Positions 45,282 through 55,040 of a stretch of DNA of 64,000 nt are shown here, piece by piece. Source of the stretch: Nitrospira sp. (GTDB taxonomy: Bacteria > Nitrospirota > Nitrospiria > Nitrospirales > Nitrospiraceae); assembly GCA_024998625.1 (NCBI GenBank), contig JACOEL010000003.1:124001-188000 (forward strand), read 5' to 3'. The number at the start of each line of letters is the position of its first letter. Position 1 is the stretch's first letter. The position numbers were made by a program, and so were the translations under genes. The notes beneath the pieces were generated by a model. That model was given only the letters and a program-made list of their open reading frames with translations, did not search any database and was not told where the DNA came from.

Positions 45282-46557
45282 GACAGACCTGTGAATCGTG
45301 AAGCGTCGTTCGTGAAGCGTCGGTTGACGTCTGACGATTGACGGATGACGGGCTCTTCGTTTGCAAAATCGATCCGAAGAACGGCTGGAATTTCAGTCCG
45401 TCCAATTCGGGCTTGGCCATACCCTTGTGCTGTATCAACACTTTGAATGTGCGACCCATGCCGTCCGGCCGCAGCAGGTGTATCGCCGCGTAAAACTCCG
45501 GCGATTCCGGCTGGAGCGATTCCAGCAATTGTTCAGCGCCAAGGCCGATCAGGAAACTCATCTGATTCGTAAAGCCGGTCACGTCCAATCCGGCCTGTTG
45601 ACCTGCTTGCGCCAAGGCGGTGAAGTCCACGTGCGCGGTCATGTCCTGCTCACCCACCCGGTCGTACGCATCCTCCGAGGTGGTTTGGTGGTAGTAGCAG
45701 AGGAACGTGCCGTTCTTGCGATCCTGGCCATAGAGGTCTTCGGCGGTGTGACCGTAGTCGATCGTCAGCACGGCGCCGCGCGCCATCACCTGTGCTACCT
45801 GCGTCATCCAGTTGACTGCGTCGAGATTGATTTCAGCCCGATAGCCGTCCGGCAGGTTGATTCCGCCCTCTCGCAGGTAGGCGGTGAGTTCAGTGGAGAG
45901 GGGGCGGTAGACCTCGCTGAATCGCTCGTCGCGAGACTCGACATAGACCTCCTGTGGCCGGCCGTCGAGCACTGCTAGCCGGTGAACAGGAAAGGCATCC
46001 ACGAGTTCATTCGAAAAAAAGAGTCCGGTGACGCTGTTCGGCGGCAGATCGTCCAGGCGGTCGAGCCAGGCCACGCGACCGGCCTCTCCCACCCAGGGCG
46101 CCAGATTGTGTTGTTGCTGGGTGCGCATCGCGGCGCTGCGCTCGATCAGGATGTAGCGAAGTCGGTTGCCGAGGTTCTCGGGCGCGTTCCGGCAGGCGGT
46201 CAGGAAATCCCGGGCCAACAGTCCCTTGCCCGCTCCCATCTCCACCACGGTGAAGGGATCCGGATGCCCGAGGAGGGCGTCGAGTTGCTGGGCCTGTCTG
46301 GCTAACGCCTGGCCGAGGATCGGGTGCACGTCGGAGCTCGTATAGAAATCGCCCGACCATCCGATGCGTTCCTGGGTCGGATCGTCGACAGGGCGAACAT
46401 AGTAGCCGTGCTGCGGATGATACAGGGCGAGCTCCATGAAGCGGGCGAACGGAATCGGACCCGTGGCTGCGATTTCAGCCCTGATTTCCGCCAGGAGTTG
46501 TGGATGCCCAATGCTCAAAGTGACACCACCCTTGTCGGTAGCCGCCTCCCGTTTCAT
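45274..46557 (-). CDS. MidA/NDUFAF7-family SAM-dependent methyltransferase, leads the nuo operon
   Basis: 427 residues. IPFARFMELALYHPQHGYYV, GDFYTSSDVHPILGQALARQ, VVEMGAGKGLLARD (SAM loop), LFFSNELVDAFPVHRL and LTIDYGHTAEDLYG are the hallmarks of the COG1565/MidA family. In mitochondria the homologue NDUFAF7 dimethylates an Arg of NDUFS2 and is needed for complex I assembly. Here the gene is transcribed with and overlaps nuoA, which supports a complex I maturation role in this bacterium. The last roughly 24 residues (from SSVNRQTS on) are encoded by a heptamer block and lie outside the family fold. The ATG at 46557 lacks a good ribosome-binding site; a TTG 13 codons on, preceded by GGGTGG, is possible. 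Confidence 0.9.
   Translation of the reverse strand: MKREAATDKGGVTLSIGHPQLLAEIRAEIAATGPIPFARFMELALYHPQHGYYVRPVDDPTQERIGWSGDFYTSSDVHPILGQALARQAQQLDALLGHPDPFTVVEMGAGKGLLARDFLTACRNAPENLGNRLRYILIERSAAMRTQQQHNLAPWVGEAGRVAWLDRLDDLPPNSVTGLFFSNELVDAFPVHRLAVLDGRPQEVYVESRDERFSEVYRPLSTELTAYLREGGINLPDGYRAEINLDAVNWMTQVAQVMARGAVLTIDYGHTAEDLYGQDRKNGTFLCYYHQTTSEDAYDRVGEQDMTAHVDFTALAQAGQQAGLDVTGFTNQMSFLIGLGAEQLLESLQPESPEFYAAIHLLRPDGMGRTFKVLIQHKGMAKPELDGLKFQPFFGSILQTKSPSSVNRQTSTDASRTTLHDSQVCHG
45291..45351. repeat. Heptamer repeat block inside the 3' end of the methyltransferase gene
   Basis: GTGAATC, GTGAAGC, GTCGTTC, GTGAAGC, GTCGGTT and then inverted GACGTCT, GACGATT, GACGGAT, GACGGGC, in continuous 7-bp steps. 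Unlike the others it is translated, giving the tail of the MidA-like protein. Confidence 0.7.
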
Positions 46558-47536
46558 GCGCTATCGCTAGAAACAGCACTTCTACCGGATTCTCTAGGGA
46601 AAAGAGTGGGTTAGATTAGCCGCTGCCTCAGCGGCAAGTCAAGGCGAAAAGACCCAGTTTGGGCATGGTGAAGCGGCGGACGAAGGGATCTCCGTGCTCG
46701 CAGAACGCGCGGCCTTGCAACTCTGGACTGGCAACCTGGTCGAGATTGTTTCTGTGCTCGCAGACCGCGCACGATCAGAATGTGCACGGTCGTGCGCGCA
46801 GCTGGAGGTGCCCCTCACCCACCCGCACAATATGGGATGCGGCCCTGGCCGGCGTGGACGAGGAATTAGGGCGCCGGTTCGCTGCCCCACCCGGTGAATG
46901 TTTTCCATGAGCTTCCGCATTGATCTTATGTGCATGTCAGGAAAGCGGAGGCGTCAAGATGATAACTAACCGTAGCTGAAAAAAACGAAACTCGATCGCT
47001 TGGCTAGGCGAAGGGGTGAGTCCGTGAATATGCCCGATGGTTAGGTCGTGAGGCCCTGCCGACGTTATCAGTGGCCCGGCTCCCGTACGCATCAAAGGCG
47101 CTGCATGGCCGCACATCGGCTGCTCTCCACTTCCGGGGCTCGCCCTGCGGCATCACTTGGAACCTGAGCAGATCGGCTGAAGCCAACCGGCTCTGCCGGC
47201 CAGGCGAACCACGAAGCCCTCGCCGCACGGTATGCTCGGGTGCATTTCTGCCGTTCTCGCCCTCCGTATCGATTTCGATACAACCTGCAGGACGATGAGA
47301 TACGTTCGCCGCGCGAATCCTGAGCACGCGGTCAAACACGTCCATTTCCATGTTCGTGAAATCACAATCGTTGTGTGGCGCGCCCTCGATCGGCATATCG
47401 TTTGCCTTTTGGTCTTGTGTGCGAGAACACCAGTTGCTCCATTGCCTCACACCGTGACGAGGACATTCTCTGAGTAATCGCACAGGGTCTTGTACGGGCA
47501 AGTGATCTCATGACTCACAAACCAAGGAGGGTTTCC
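46558..47536. other. 979-bp gap without a supported gene; direct repeats
   Basis: No frame here has a convincing start or family pattern. A small hairpin (CCGCTG-CCT-CAGCGG, 46620-46634) lies upstream of the methyltransferase gene. Two direct copies of a 20-mer, TCCGTGCTCGCAGAACGCGC (46690-46709) and TCTGTGCTCGCAGACCGCGC (46750-46769), are 60 bp apart and differ at 2 positions. The nuo promoter and the metalloprotease promoter should lie in this gap but no strong -35/-10 pair stood out. Confidence 0.5.
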
Positions 47537-49699
47537 ATGAACGCACCGCGCGCCGATCTCATTCCCAACCCCCAGCTCCCTGTCCCCCCACTTCCTCAGC
47601 CGCTTCCGGAGGTACCCATCCCGCAACCACAGCCCTTTCCTCAGCCGGGTCTCGAGCCGCTTCAACCCTTCCCAGTTCCCTTCCCTTGGCCGCCATTGAA
47701 GTTTCGCAGCGTACGTTGCGGCTGCTACCTGCTCAATTACAAACCCACCGGCAGCCCCTTGGTGACCTATGATGGCACGTTGCGCGTCGAGTGCCACGGC
47801 AGCGGTCGAACGGCGAGCGGCGATCTGTATCAACGTCCCCTCATTTGGCTGCCTTGGAAACCAGAATTTCCGCCGATCTCGACTTCCCCCTTACTCCTCC
47901 CCGGGCCCAACCCGGGCGCCGGCATCCCCATTCTGTCCCGAGGCCGGTATCGGTACTACCTCCGGGTCACTCAGATCCTTGAATATTTCACGATAGGGAC
48001 CAGCTTCACGCTCGGCTTCGAGATGTGGCGCTTCACGAAGAGCGCCGGGGCGTGGAGCACGGGTGGCACCTGGACGAACGAAGGCTCCTTCACGGCCTCG
48101 ATGTCATGGCAGGCGGCTCCGACGGGCTATCCATCCAGCAGCGATTACCTGGCTGGCGACGTCAAGAACAGCAGCAGCACGGTCGTCGGCCGGCTGACTA
48201 TGGGGTGGCTCTCTCCGTACTTGCGAAAAGCGACGGTCGAAATCGACCGTGTGAGTCAGTCCGAATCGCCGCTGAACAGTGGCGCGGGCGTGGATTGGAA
48301 GGCGATCGGCGACGGTATCGGATGGGACATCACCGTCGATCAAAGTGACAGCAACCTGACGGAGCCCAGCGGCGAGTCTTGGTCGGATGCCGAGTGCCAT
48401 GCGGCCATGTTGGCACGGCGGGATGCCTCCAATCTGGACACCGAATGGCGCTATCATGTCCTGTGTGTGCGGCGGTTGGATTCCACCACTCGCGGCATCA
48501 TGTATGATGCCTACGGCGGCGACTCCAACAACGTGCCTCGGGAGGGTTGCGCCATCGCCTCGCATTGGACCATCCCCACCAGCGCGGAATGGGGATTGGT
48601 GAAAGGGCTGCGCTTTGGTATCGCGACCTCCCCGTACTTCCGAACCGCAGTCCATGAAGCGGGCCACGCGATGGGCCTGTACCACAACACGGCCGATAAT
48701 GGGTTTATGAACACGACCAACGTCATTGCCGACAACTCCTTGTCCCCGGGCAGTGCCGCGTTTCCGAACAACGTGCAATGGTCGTATCATGCGGACGACG
48801 CTAAGCGGTTGCGGCACATGCCTGACATCTATGTTCGTCCCGGCGGGACGCCGTTCGGCACGTCCTACGCGACGACGCCGATCAGCCCGACCGACATGGA
48901 AACCTCCCTCGAGGGCCTTTCGCTGACGGTCACCCCGGTGCTCGCCACAGTGCCGCTCGGCGCCCCGATCCGTCTCAACCTCGAACTGACGAATACGATC
49001 GAGGCCCCGCTGCCTGCCCCGGCTACCCTCTCCATGAAAAGCGGCTTTGTCCGAGGCCATGTGACCGATCCGGCGGGTACGGTGCGCACGTTTTCGCCGA
49101 TCGTCCTCTGCGTCGAGGACCATCCGATGGTCCGGCTCAAACCGCGGCAGGGTGTTCGGAATTCGATGACGCTCCTGCGAGGCTCCCAAGGCGCGCTGTG
49201 CCCGATGCCGGGAGTTTATCGCGTGCAGGTGGAGGTCCATTGGGACCAGGGTGGGGTCGAGGTCGTCACGACGGGCTCGGCTGACGTGATGGTGTCGTCG
49301 GCTAGCGACGAGGCGCATGCACAGGCGGCGCTGAAAGTGCTTTCCACACCTGACACGCTCCTGACTCTCGTCGTTGGGGGCGACCACTTGGCCGACGGGA
49401 TCGAGGCCATTCACACGGCCTTGAAGAACCCGGTGCTCAGGCCGCATTATGCCTATATCGAGGCCAAGCGTCTCGGCGAGCGCTTCGGTACGCGCAAGGC
49501 GAACCTGAAGGCCGTGGCCGATTTGCTGGACGAGGACGTCGTGATGAGCCCGGCGGAAATCCGCCGAGCGGCCGAATTGGCGAAACGCGACGCCGGCGAC
49601 GGCGCCGCGAAAAAGGCGATCGCCAAGAAGCTCAAACACAAGGCGGCGGGGTTGAAAGGTGACGAGGATGTCAAAGCGGTGGTGGAGTCGATCCAGTAA
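47537..49699 (+). CDS. Metzincin-type zinc metalloprotease, no signal peptide
   Basis: 720 residues; the ATG at 47537 follows AAGGAGG. Residues 8-55 are a proline-rich arm (repeated PxP with Gln and Leu). A beta-rich region with a lipocalin- or lectin-like look follows, then the zinc site HEAGHAMGLYH (His 373, 377, 383) and a Met-turn NGFMNT (Met 391) as in matrixin-like metzincins. A beta-sandwich domain (about 450-600) and a helical, Lys/Ala-rich C-terminal region (about 640-720) complete it. No signal peptide is seen, so it is cytoplasmic or exported by a non-Sec route. Followed by a hairpin and a small gene. Confidence 0.8.
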   Translation: MNAPRADLIPNPQLPVPPLPQPLPEVPIPQPQPFPQPGLEPLQPFPVPFPWPPLKFRSVRCGCYLLNYKPTGSPLVTYDGTLRVECHGSGRTASGDLYQRPLIWLPWKPEFPPISTSPLLLPGPNPGAGIPILSRGRYRYYLRVTQILEYFTIGTSFTLGFEMWRFTKSAGAWSTGGTWTNEGSFTASMSWQAAPTGYPSSSDYLAGDVKNSSSTVVGRLTMGWLSPYLRKATVEIDRVSQSESPLNSGAGVDWKAIGDGIGWDITVDQSDSNLTEPSGESWSDAECHAAMLARRDASNLDTEWRYHVLCVRRLDSTTRGIMYDAYGGDSNNVPREGCAIASHWTIPTSAEWGLVKGLRFGIATSPYFRTAVHEAGHAMGLYHNTADNGFMNTTNVIADNSLSPGSAAFPNNVQWSYHADDAKRLRHMPDIYVRPGGTPFGTSYATTPISPTDMETSLEGLSLTVTPVLATVPLGAPIRLNLELTNTIEAPLPAPATLSMKSGFVRGHVTDPAGTVRTFSPIVLCVEDHPMVRLKPRQGVRNSMTLLRGSQGALCPMPGVYRVQVEVHWDQGGVEVVTTGSADVMVSSASDEAHAQAALKVLSTPDTLLTLVVGGDHLADGIEAIHTALKNPVLRPHYAYIEAKRLGERFGTRKANLKAVADLLDEDVVMSPAEIRRAAELAKRDAGDGAAKKAIAKKLKHKAAGLKGDEDVKAVVESIQ

Positions 49700-49745
49700 C
49701 GTTCCCCCACCGACCGCCTGGATGGCGGCCACCGTATGGATGTGT

Positions 49746-49780
49746 GTCCCCGGCGTGGCCCTCTCGGTCGCGCCGGGGAC
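49746..49780. other. Intercistronic hairpin with 10-bp stem
   Basis: GTCCCCGGCG pairs perfectly with CGCCGGGGAC across a 15-base loop. It ends 6 bp before the GGAGG of the small downstream gene. No T-run, so it is more likely an mRNA stability or partial attenuation element than a terminator. Confidence 0.5.
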
Positions 49781-49796
49781 GCCTATGGAGGATCGC

Positions 49797-50102
49797 ATGC
49801 CACAATCATTGGCTCCCCACGTGCTCTTTGGGCGATGGGAGAAGCTTCCGCATCCTCCCTGTGCACATCGGTACCCCAACACCCTTGAGTTTCAGGAGCG
49901 CGGTCTGTACGTCGGCCGCTCCGATCCGCCCGGCACATTTACCCTGTGGGACGCAGGAACGTTCGAGCTAGTCGATCCCCGGCACATTCGACTCTCAACG
50001 GCCAATGATGCGCTCGTCACCTATGATGTATCCTGGCAACACGACCGGCTGACCTTCGTCGATGCCGATGGGTGCGTGTTCGCATACCGCAAGATGACCT
50101 GA
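49797..50102 (+). CDS. Small beta-rich protein downstream of the metalloprotease
   Basis: 101 residues; GGAGG sits five bases before the ATG at 49797. Alternating hydrophobic strands with FGRWEKLP at the N-terminus, LYVGRSDPPGTFTLWDAG, IRLSTANDALVTYDVSWQ and RLTFVDADGCVFAYRK suggest a small lipocalin-like or beta-barrel fold. No signal peptide. By position it could be a partner or inhibitor of the metalloprotease, as is seen for some proteases with an adjacent inhibitor gene; there is no sequence proof of this. Confidence 0.65.
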   Translation: MPQSLAPHVLFGRWEKLPHPPCAHRYPNTLEFQERGLYVGRSDPPGTFTLWDAGTFELVDPRHIRLSTANDALVTYDVSWQHDRLTFVDADGCVFAYRKMT

Positions 50103-50201
50103 GCGGCGGCCGCCTGGCAGCCAAGCCGAGGCGTGACCGCCTTTCCCCCCGGCGGGTAGCTTCACCTCTCCCGAGCAGCAGGATCGGCAGCAGCGTGTCC
50201 C

Positions 50202-50488
50202 CCTCCGGCGTCAATTCATGTCTTGAATCGAAGAGTGGGACGCTTGCCCTTGTTCGAAAAGCCGGACGACTATGCGGTGTTTGAGCCGACTCTTTCGGAG
50301 GCGCAGGCCAGGACTCGTATCCGGATCGCCGCCTACTGTGTATGCCCAATCAGTGGCATCTCCTGCTCTGGCCACGGCATGACGGGAAATTGTCGAAGGT
50401 GTTGCGGTGGATCACGGTGACATACCAAATGCTGGCATGCCCATCGGAAGACCGCGGGTGCCGGGCCTTTCTAACAGGGGCGATTTAG
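50202..50488 (+). pseudogene. Frameshifted remnant of a REP-associated tyrosine transposase (RAYT)
   Basis: One frame reads HVLNRRVGRLPLFEKPDDYA, then FEPTLSEA and RIRIAAYCV. One base is missing at about 50341 and the next frame continues MPNQWHLLLWPRHDGKLSKV, then LRWITVTYQM and a stop. Joined, this is the N-terminal half of TnpA_REP/Y1 transposases, whose HUH motif PNHWHL is here PNQWHL. The frameshift, the lost His and the absent C-terminal half show it is dead. The remaining gap to secA shows nothing firm; GGAACCTCTGATTAATTC at 50489 looks like an insertion-sequence end but is unproven. Confidence 0.75.
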
Positions 50489-50790
50489 GAACCTCTGATT
50501 AATTCCCGATTTCCCAGCCAGACGGACGAGCACTTTTTGATCATCGCGCGGTAGGTGGAGCGGAATGCGTTGCGAGCAAAGTTGGTACGTAGGACAAAAG
50601 GCTGGCGGTGGGGGGCTGTAGCGGCGCGGACTCAAGCCAATCCGGGCCTGGCGGCGTGGCTGAGCGGCTGGCCGGTGGAGCGGGCTCGAGACTGGTCAAC
50701 TGGCCAAAACCGATGTCGCAGCTGAGACGAGCGAGGCCTCGTACGGTCGCGCTTCAGCGGCGGGCGACACGGGCCACTCGGCCCCATCCT

Positions 50791-53496
50791 TTACGCTCCG
50801 TGGCACTTCTTGAATTTTTTCCCGCTCCCGCAGGGGCAGGGATCGTTGCGGCCGGTCTTGTCCGCCTGGCTGTGGACCGTTTGCGTGACTGGTTCGTCGC
50901 TGCGATTGAGCACCATACGCGGCGGGGGGGGCGGCTCGGGTGCAGGAGGGGGCGGTTGCTCGCCCCGCACGGCCTGGACGCGGAACATCCGCTCCAGCAC
51001 ATCCGACTTGATCCGTTCCATCATCGACGAGAACATGTCGAACCCTTCGCGCTTGTACTCGATCAGCGGGTCCTTTTGCCCATACCCACGCAGGCCGATG
51101 CCGTCCCGCAAATGGTCCATGCCCAGCAAGTGATCTTTCCAATGGTGGTCGATCACCTGAAGCAGCAGCATCTTTTCCAGATACCGCATCAGCTCAGAGC
51201 CGAGTTCCTGTTCCTTGTGATCATAGGCCCGCCGGACCTGATTCTGAATGTCTTCGATCAGCGCATCCCGGCCGACGTCTTTAAAATGATCTGCGACGCT
51301 GCCGCGACCCTGCGTGACGTCCAGAGCGAACTGGCCCTGCAGGGCTTCGCCGAGGCCGTTGAAATCCCATTCTTCCTGGTATTGATCGGACGGGCAGTAG
51401 GTATCCACGAAGGCATTCACGATGTCCCGCATCATGTCGTGAATATCCTGCTGGATGTGCTCGCCGGCCAGCACGGCGTGGCGGTGCTGGTAAATCACTT
51501 CCCGCTGTTTATTCATTACATCGTCGTATTCGAGGAGCTGTTTGCGGATCTCGAAATTGTGCGCCTCGACCTTTTTCTGCGCATTGGCGATGGCTCTGGT
51601 CACCATGCCGTGTTCGATCGGCACGCCTTCTTCCATGCCCAGCTTGAGCATCAGCTGAGACACGCGCTCGGAGGCGAAAATGCGCATCAAATCATCTTCG
51701 AGCGACAGGTAGAAGCGAGAGGAACCGGGATCGCCCTGGCGGCCGGCGCGGCCACGGAGCTGGTTGTCGATGCGCCGGCTTTCATGCCGCTCGGTGCCGA
51801 GGATGTGTAGCCCTCCCGCGGCAACCACTTCCTGCTTGTTCTTTTCGCAATCGGCCTTGATCTCGGCATAAATTTCCTGCTTCCGCGCCTCAGTCAGGGT
51901 GTCGTCCTGATACAGGATGCGTTTGAACAGGAAGTCGGCGTTGCCGCCCAGGAGAATGTCGGTGCCACGGCCCGCCATGTTGGTGGCGATGGTCACGGCT
52001 CCCTTGCGCCCCGCTTGGGCGATGATCTCCGCTTCTTTCTCATGGAACTTGGCGTTCAAGACATTGTGCTTCACGCCGTTTCGACTGAGGTAGCCGGAGA
52101 GCCGCTCTGATTTTTCAATGGAAACGGTGCCGACCAGAACCGGCTGCCCACGTTCGTTGCAATCCTTGATTTCCTCGACGATCGCCGTGAATTTTTCGTT
52201 TTCCGTCCTGAACACGACGTCGGCGTAATCCTTGCGGACCATGGACCGGTTGGTCGGCACGACGTTGACGTCCAGATTGTAAATCTTGGCGAACTCTCCC
52301 GCTTCCGTGTCGGCCGTACCGGTCATGCCGGCCAGTTTCTTGTACATACGGAAGTAGTTCTGGAAGGTAACGGAGGCCAGGGTCTGGTTCTCGTTGGCGA
52401 TCTTGACGCCTTCTTTCGCTTCGACGGCCTGGTGTAACCCGTCGCTCCACCGTCGGCCCGGCATCAAGCGACCCGTAAATTCATCGACGATGATGACCTC
52501 GCCGTCCTTGACCACATAATCGACATCGCGCTTATAGAGTGAATAGGCCTGGAGCGCTTTCACGACGTGGTGGACCAGATCCATGTGCTGCAGGTCGTAC
52601 AGATTTTCAACGCCCAGCAGCTTCTCCACACGGACATTACCCTCTTCCGTGAGTGAGGCGGTTTTGGTCTTTTCTTCGATCGTATAGTCGTGCTCCGCCT
52701 TGAGCTGCGGGATGATCGAATTGATGCGGTAGTACAGATCGGTGGTTTGATCGGTCGGACCGGAGATGATCAATGGCGTGCGCGCTTCGTCGATCAGAAT
52801 GCTGTCGACTTCGTCCACGATGGCGAAGTTCAGCGGGCGTTGAACGCATTGGCTCAGGTCGCTGACGATCAGGTTGTCGCGGAGGTAATCAAACCCGTAT
52901 TCATTGTTGGTGCCGTAGGTGATCTCGGCGCGATAGGCCTCATGCCTGGTGCAGGGCCGCAAATGTTGCAGGCGCTTGTCCGATGCTTCATACGTTGGAT
53001 CGTACAAAAACGAGGCGTCGTGCTGGATAATGCCGACGGAGAGGCCCAGTGCGTGGTAGAGCTGCGCCATCCATTGGGCGTCCCGTTTGGCCAGATAGTC
53101 GTTGACGGTGACCAGGTGGGCGCCTTTGCCTTCGAGCGCATTTAAATAGAGGGGCAATGTGGCGACCAGGGTCTTGCCCTCACCCGTCTTCATTTCGGCG
53201 ATCCGGCCTTTATTCAGGATCATGCCGCCGATGAGCTGCACGTCGAAATGCCGCATATTCAAGCGGCGGCGGGACATCTCCCGACAGACGGCGAACGCTT
53301 CGGGCAGAATATCTTCCAGCGTTTCTCCGTCTTCGAGCCGTTTCTTGAACTCTTGTGTCTTCTCGGCCAGTGCCTGGTCGGACAAGGGCGTGAGGCTCGA
53401 CTCGAGTCCGTTGATACGCTCGACGATCGGGCGCAACGCCTTGATCTCGCGGTCGTTTTTGCTTCCGAAGATGATGTTCAGGACTTGGGTCAACAT
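50791..53496 (-). CDS. secA: Preprotein translocase ATPase SecA
   Basis: 901 residues; ATPase motor of the Sec pathway. [20 protein letters not shown] is Walker [21 protein letters not shown] the DEAD-type Walker [19 protein letters not shown] and [18 protein letters not shown] the NBD2 motifs. The C-terminus has a Pro-rich linker and the zinc finger [17 protein letters not shown] that binds SecB or membranes. AAAGGTG precedes the ATG. Divergent from the TPR gene. Confidence 0.98.
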   Translation of the reverse strand: MLTQVLNIIFGSKNDREIKALRPIVERINGLESSLTPLSDQALAEKTQEFKKRLEDGETLEDILPEAFAVCREMSRRRLNMRHFDVQLIGGMILNKGRIAEMKTGEGKTLVATLPLYLNALEGKGAHLVTVNDYLAKRDAQWMAQLYHALGLSVGIIQHDASFLYDPTYEASDKRLQHLRPCTRHEAYRAEITYGTNNEYGFDYLRDNLIVSDLSQCVQRPLNFAIVDEVDSILIDEARTPLIISGPTDQTTDLYYRINSIIPQLKAEHDYTIEEKTKTASLTEEGNVRVEKLLGVENLYDLQHMDLVHHVVKALQAYSLYKRDVDYVVKDGEVIIVDEFTGRLMPGRRWSDGLHQAVEAKEGVKIANENQTLASVTFQNYFRMYKKLAGMTGTADTEAGEFAKIYNLDVNVVPTNRSMVRKDYADVVFRTENEKFTAIVEEIKDCNERGQPVLVGTVSIEKSERLSGYLSRNGVKHNVLNAKFHEKEAEIIAQAGRKGAVTIATNMAGRGTDILLGGNADFLFKRILYQDDTLTEARKQEIYAEIKADCEKNKQEVVAAGGLHILGTERHESRRIDNQLRGRAGRQGDPGSSRFYLSLEDDLMRIFASERVSQLMLKLGMEEGVPIEHGMVTRAIANAQKKVEAHNFEIRKQLLEYDDVMNKQREVIYQHRHAVLAGEHIQQDIHDMMRDIVNAFVDTYCPSDQYQEEWDFNGLGEALQGQFALDVTQGRGSVADHFKDVGRDALIEDIQNQVRRAYDHKEQELGSELMRYLEKMLLLQVIDHHWKDHLLGMDHLRDGIGLRGYGQKDPLIEYKREGFDMFSSMMERIKSDVLERMFRVQAVRGEQPPPPAPEPPPPPRMVLNRSDEPVTQTVHSQADKTGRNDPCPCGSGKKFKKCHGA

Positions 53497-53751
53497 GCAG
53501 ACGCACCTTTATTCACATGACCCTTCTCACGGGCAAAACTCACCCTCTGAGCATGGGCTCGGCGGCGGAGTATACAGGAATCCATAGGGGAATCCTACCC
53601 AAACAGCGCCGGAGGTCTCAACTGCTTTGCAATGAACGGAACCGACCGGCCTCCTCTCGTTGCTTTCGCATGCGCTGCAATCTATAGTGGGGCTCACCGC
53701 TTCGCCGGTTCTGCAGGCGAAGGTCACCCACGGATTCCACTGCGGATTTCG

Positions 53752-54831
53752 ATGCGGCAAGGGGCCATCTTCTCTCTCAGTCTCGCCACGAGCGTTCCGC
53801 TCTTCTGCCTGATCGTGTTCGTGTCACCCATTGAAGTAGCGGCCGCTTCATCCGCGTCGTCCGACTCAGCACGGCGCAGTTATGAGCGGGGCGTCACATT
53901 GTTTCGCGAAGGCAATGCCGACGGCGCGATCGAGGCATTGAAGAAAGCCTTGGCACAGAATCCCAAGCTGGCCGAGGCCTACCATGTGTTGGGGCTCGTG
54001 TATTTTCAGAGTAAGCGCAATCCCGACGAGGCGATCCAGGCCTACAAGCAGTCGCTCAAATTGGGGCCGGCTTCCGCCGAGATTCTGAACGATCTCGCCG
54101 ATGTGTATCTCGCGCAAGGGCGCGGCAGTGATGCGGAGGGGGTGCTGCGCCAGGCGTTGGACATTGCGCCTGGAAACGAAGAAGCCCATCTGGATCTGGC
54201 GCGCTTGTATGAAGAACGGCATGATCGCGCAAATGCCGTGAAGATGTATCAGTCCCTCCTGCGGGTGCGTCCTGACCATGCCGATGCCCTGTATCATTTG
54301 GCGAGTCTCTACGACAGTCAGGGGGACCTCAAGCTGGCCCGCGAGTATCTGTCCCGTCTTACACAGGCGAATCCCGGGCATGCGGATGCCTGGTATCTCC
54401 TCGGGCGACTGGCCGAGCGCGGCAACGACCTCAACGCCGCCGCTGCTGCATTCAAGGAAGCCATTGCGGTCAAGGCCGACCTGGTCGATGCCCATTACAA
54501 TCTGGGGTTTGTCTATCGGAGTCAGGGGCTGCTTGCAGAAGCCGAACGGGAATTTCTGGAAGTGATCCGGTATCGCCCCGAATATGCGGAAGCGCACTTG
54601 AATCTGGGTATGGTCTACACCAGCCTGAACCGGCTGGAGGAGGCGGAGAAGGAGCACGAACGAGCGGTAGCCCTCAAGCCTCAATCGGCGGAGGCCCACT
54701 ACAACCTCGGGGTCTTTTACGAGCTCCATCGCAAGGACATGGGGCGGGCGCTGGCGCAATACCGGCGCTATCGGGATCTCGGCGGCCGTGACGAGAGGGT
54801 CGAGCGCATCATCGGCACGGGAGGGCCGTAG
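53752..54831 (+). CDS. Exported TPR-repeat protein
   Basis: 359 residues from the ATG at 53752, which gives a signal peptide ending near VAAA. About eight to nine TPR units fill the mature protein, with the typical G-x-x-x-x-x-G-x-x-x-x-A spacing and P at unit ends (ALAQNPKLAEAYHVLGLVYF, LKLGPASAEILNDLADVYLA). It ends AQYRRYRDLGGRDERVERII. TPR proteins scaffold complexes; the partner is unknown. It may belong to the metal/TonB locus that follows, though a 265-bp gap and a new promoter separate them. Confidence 0.88.
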   Translation: MRQGAIFSLSLATSVPLFCLIVFVSPIEVAAASSASSDSARRSYERGVTLFREGNADGAIEALKKALAQNPKLAEAYHVLGLVYFQSKRNPDEAIQAYKQSLKLGPASAEILNDLADVYLAQGRGSDAEGVLRQALDIAPGNEEAHLDLARLYEERHDRANAVKMYQSLLRVRPDHADALYHLASLYDSQGDLKLAREYLSRLTQANPGHADAWYLLGRLAERGNDLNAAAAAFKEAIAVKADLVDAHYNLGFVYRSQGLLAEAEREFLEVIRYRPEYAEAHLNLGMVYTSLNRLEEAEKEHERAVALKPQSAEAHYNLGVFYELHRKDMGRALAQYRRYRDLGGRDERVERIIGTGGP

Positions 54832-55040
54832 TTCGCCCGCTGCACCAACGTATTTGCGATAAATGCGCGATGTGTTGGTGGCATGCTCTTCGCCGCTCGT
54901 GAAGCGCAGGGTCACAAGGAGCGGGTTTGCTGCATTGCCGGCGAGAGCTGTTCGAGGAGGAGCCTGTCGGAGGCGATTTCTCGATGAACCGTTTTGAGGA
55001 ATGCGTGTGAATCCGTAGCACAGGGAGGCCAACAGTGGCG

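Noticed and set aside
46801-46860. CTCACCCACCCGCAC-like stretch near the direct repeats, considered as a structured RNA
   Set aside because: No paired stems beyond a few bases and no known RNA motif recognised.
47004-47501. 165-residue minus-strand frame in the gap before the metalloprotease
   Set aside because: No ribosome-binding site, no family pattern and composition unlike neighbouring proteins; could at most be a decayed gene.
48104-49882. 592-residue open frame on the minus strand
   Set aside because: It is antisense to the metalloprotease, with its codon positions mirrored; Arg/His-rich composition and no family pattern.
50608-51810. 400-residue frame opposite secA
   Set aside because: Entirely explained by antisense of secA.
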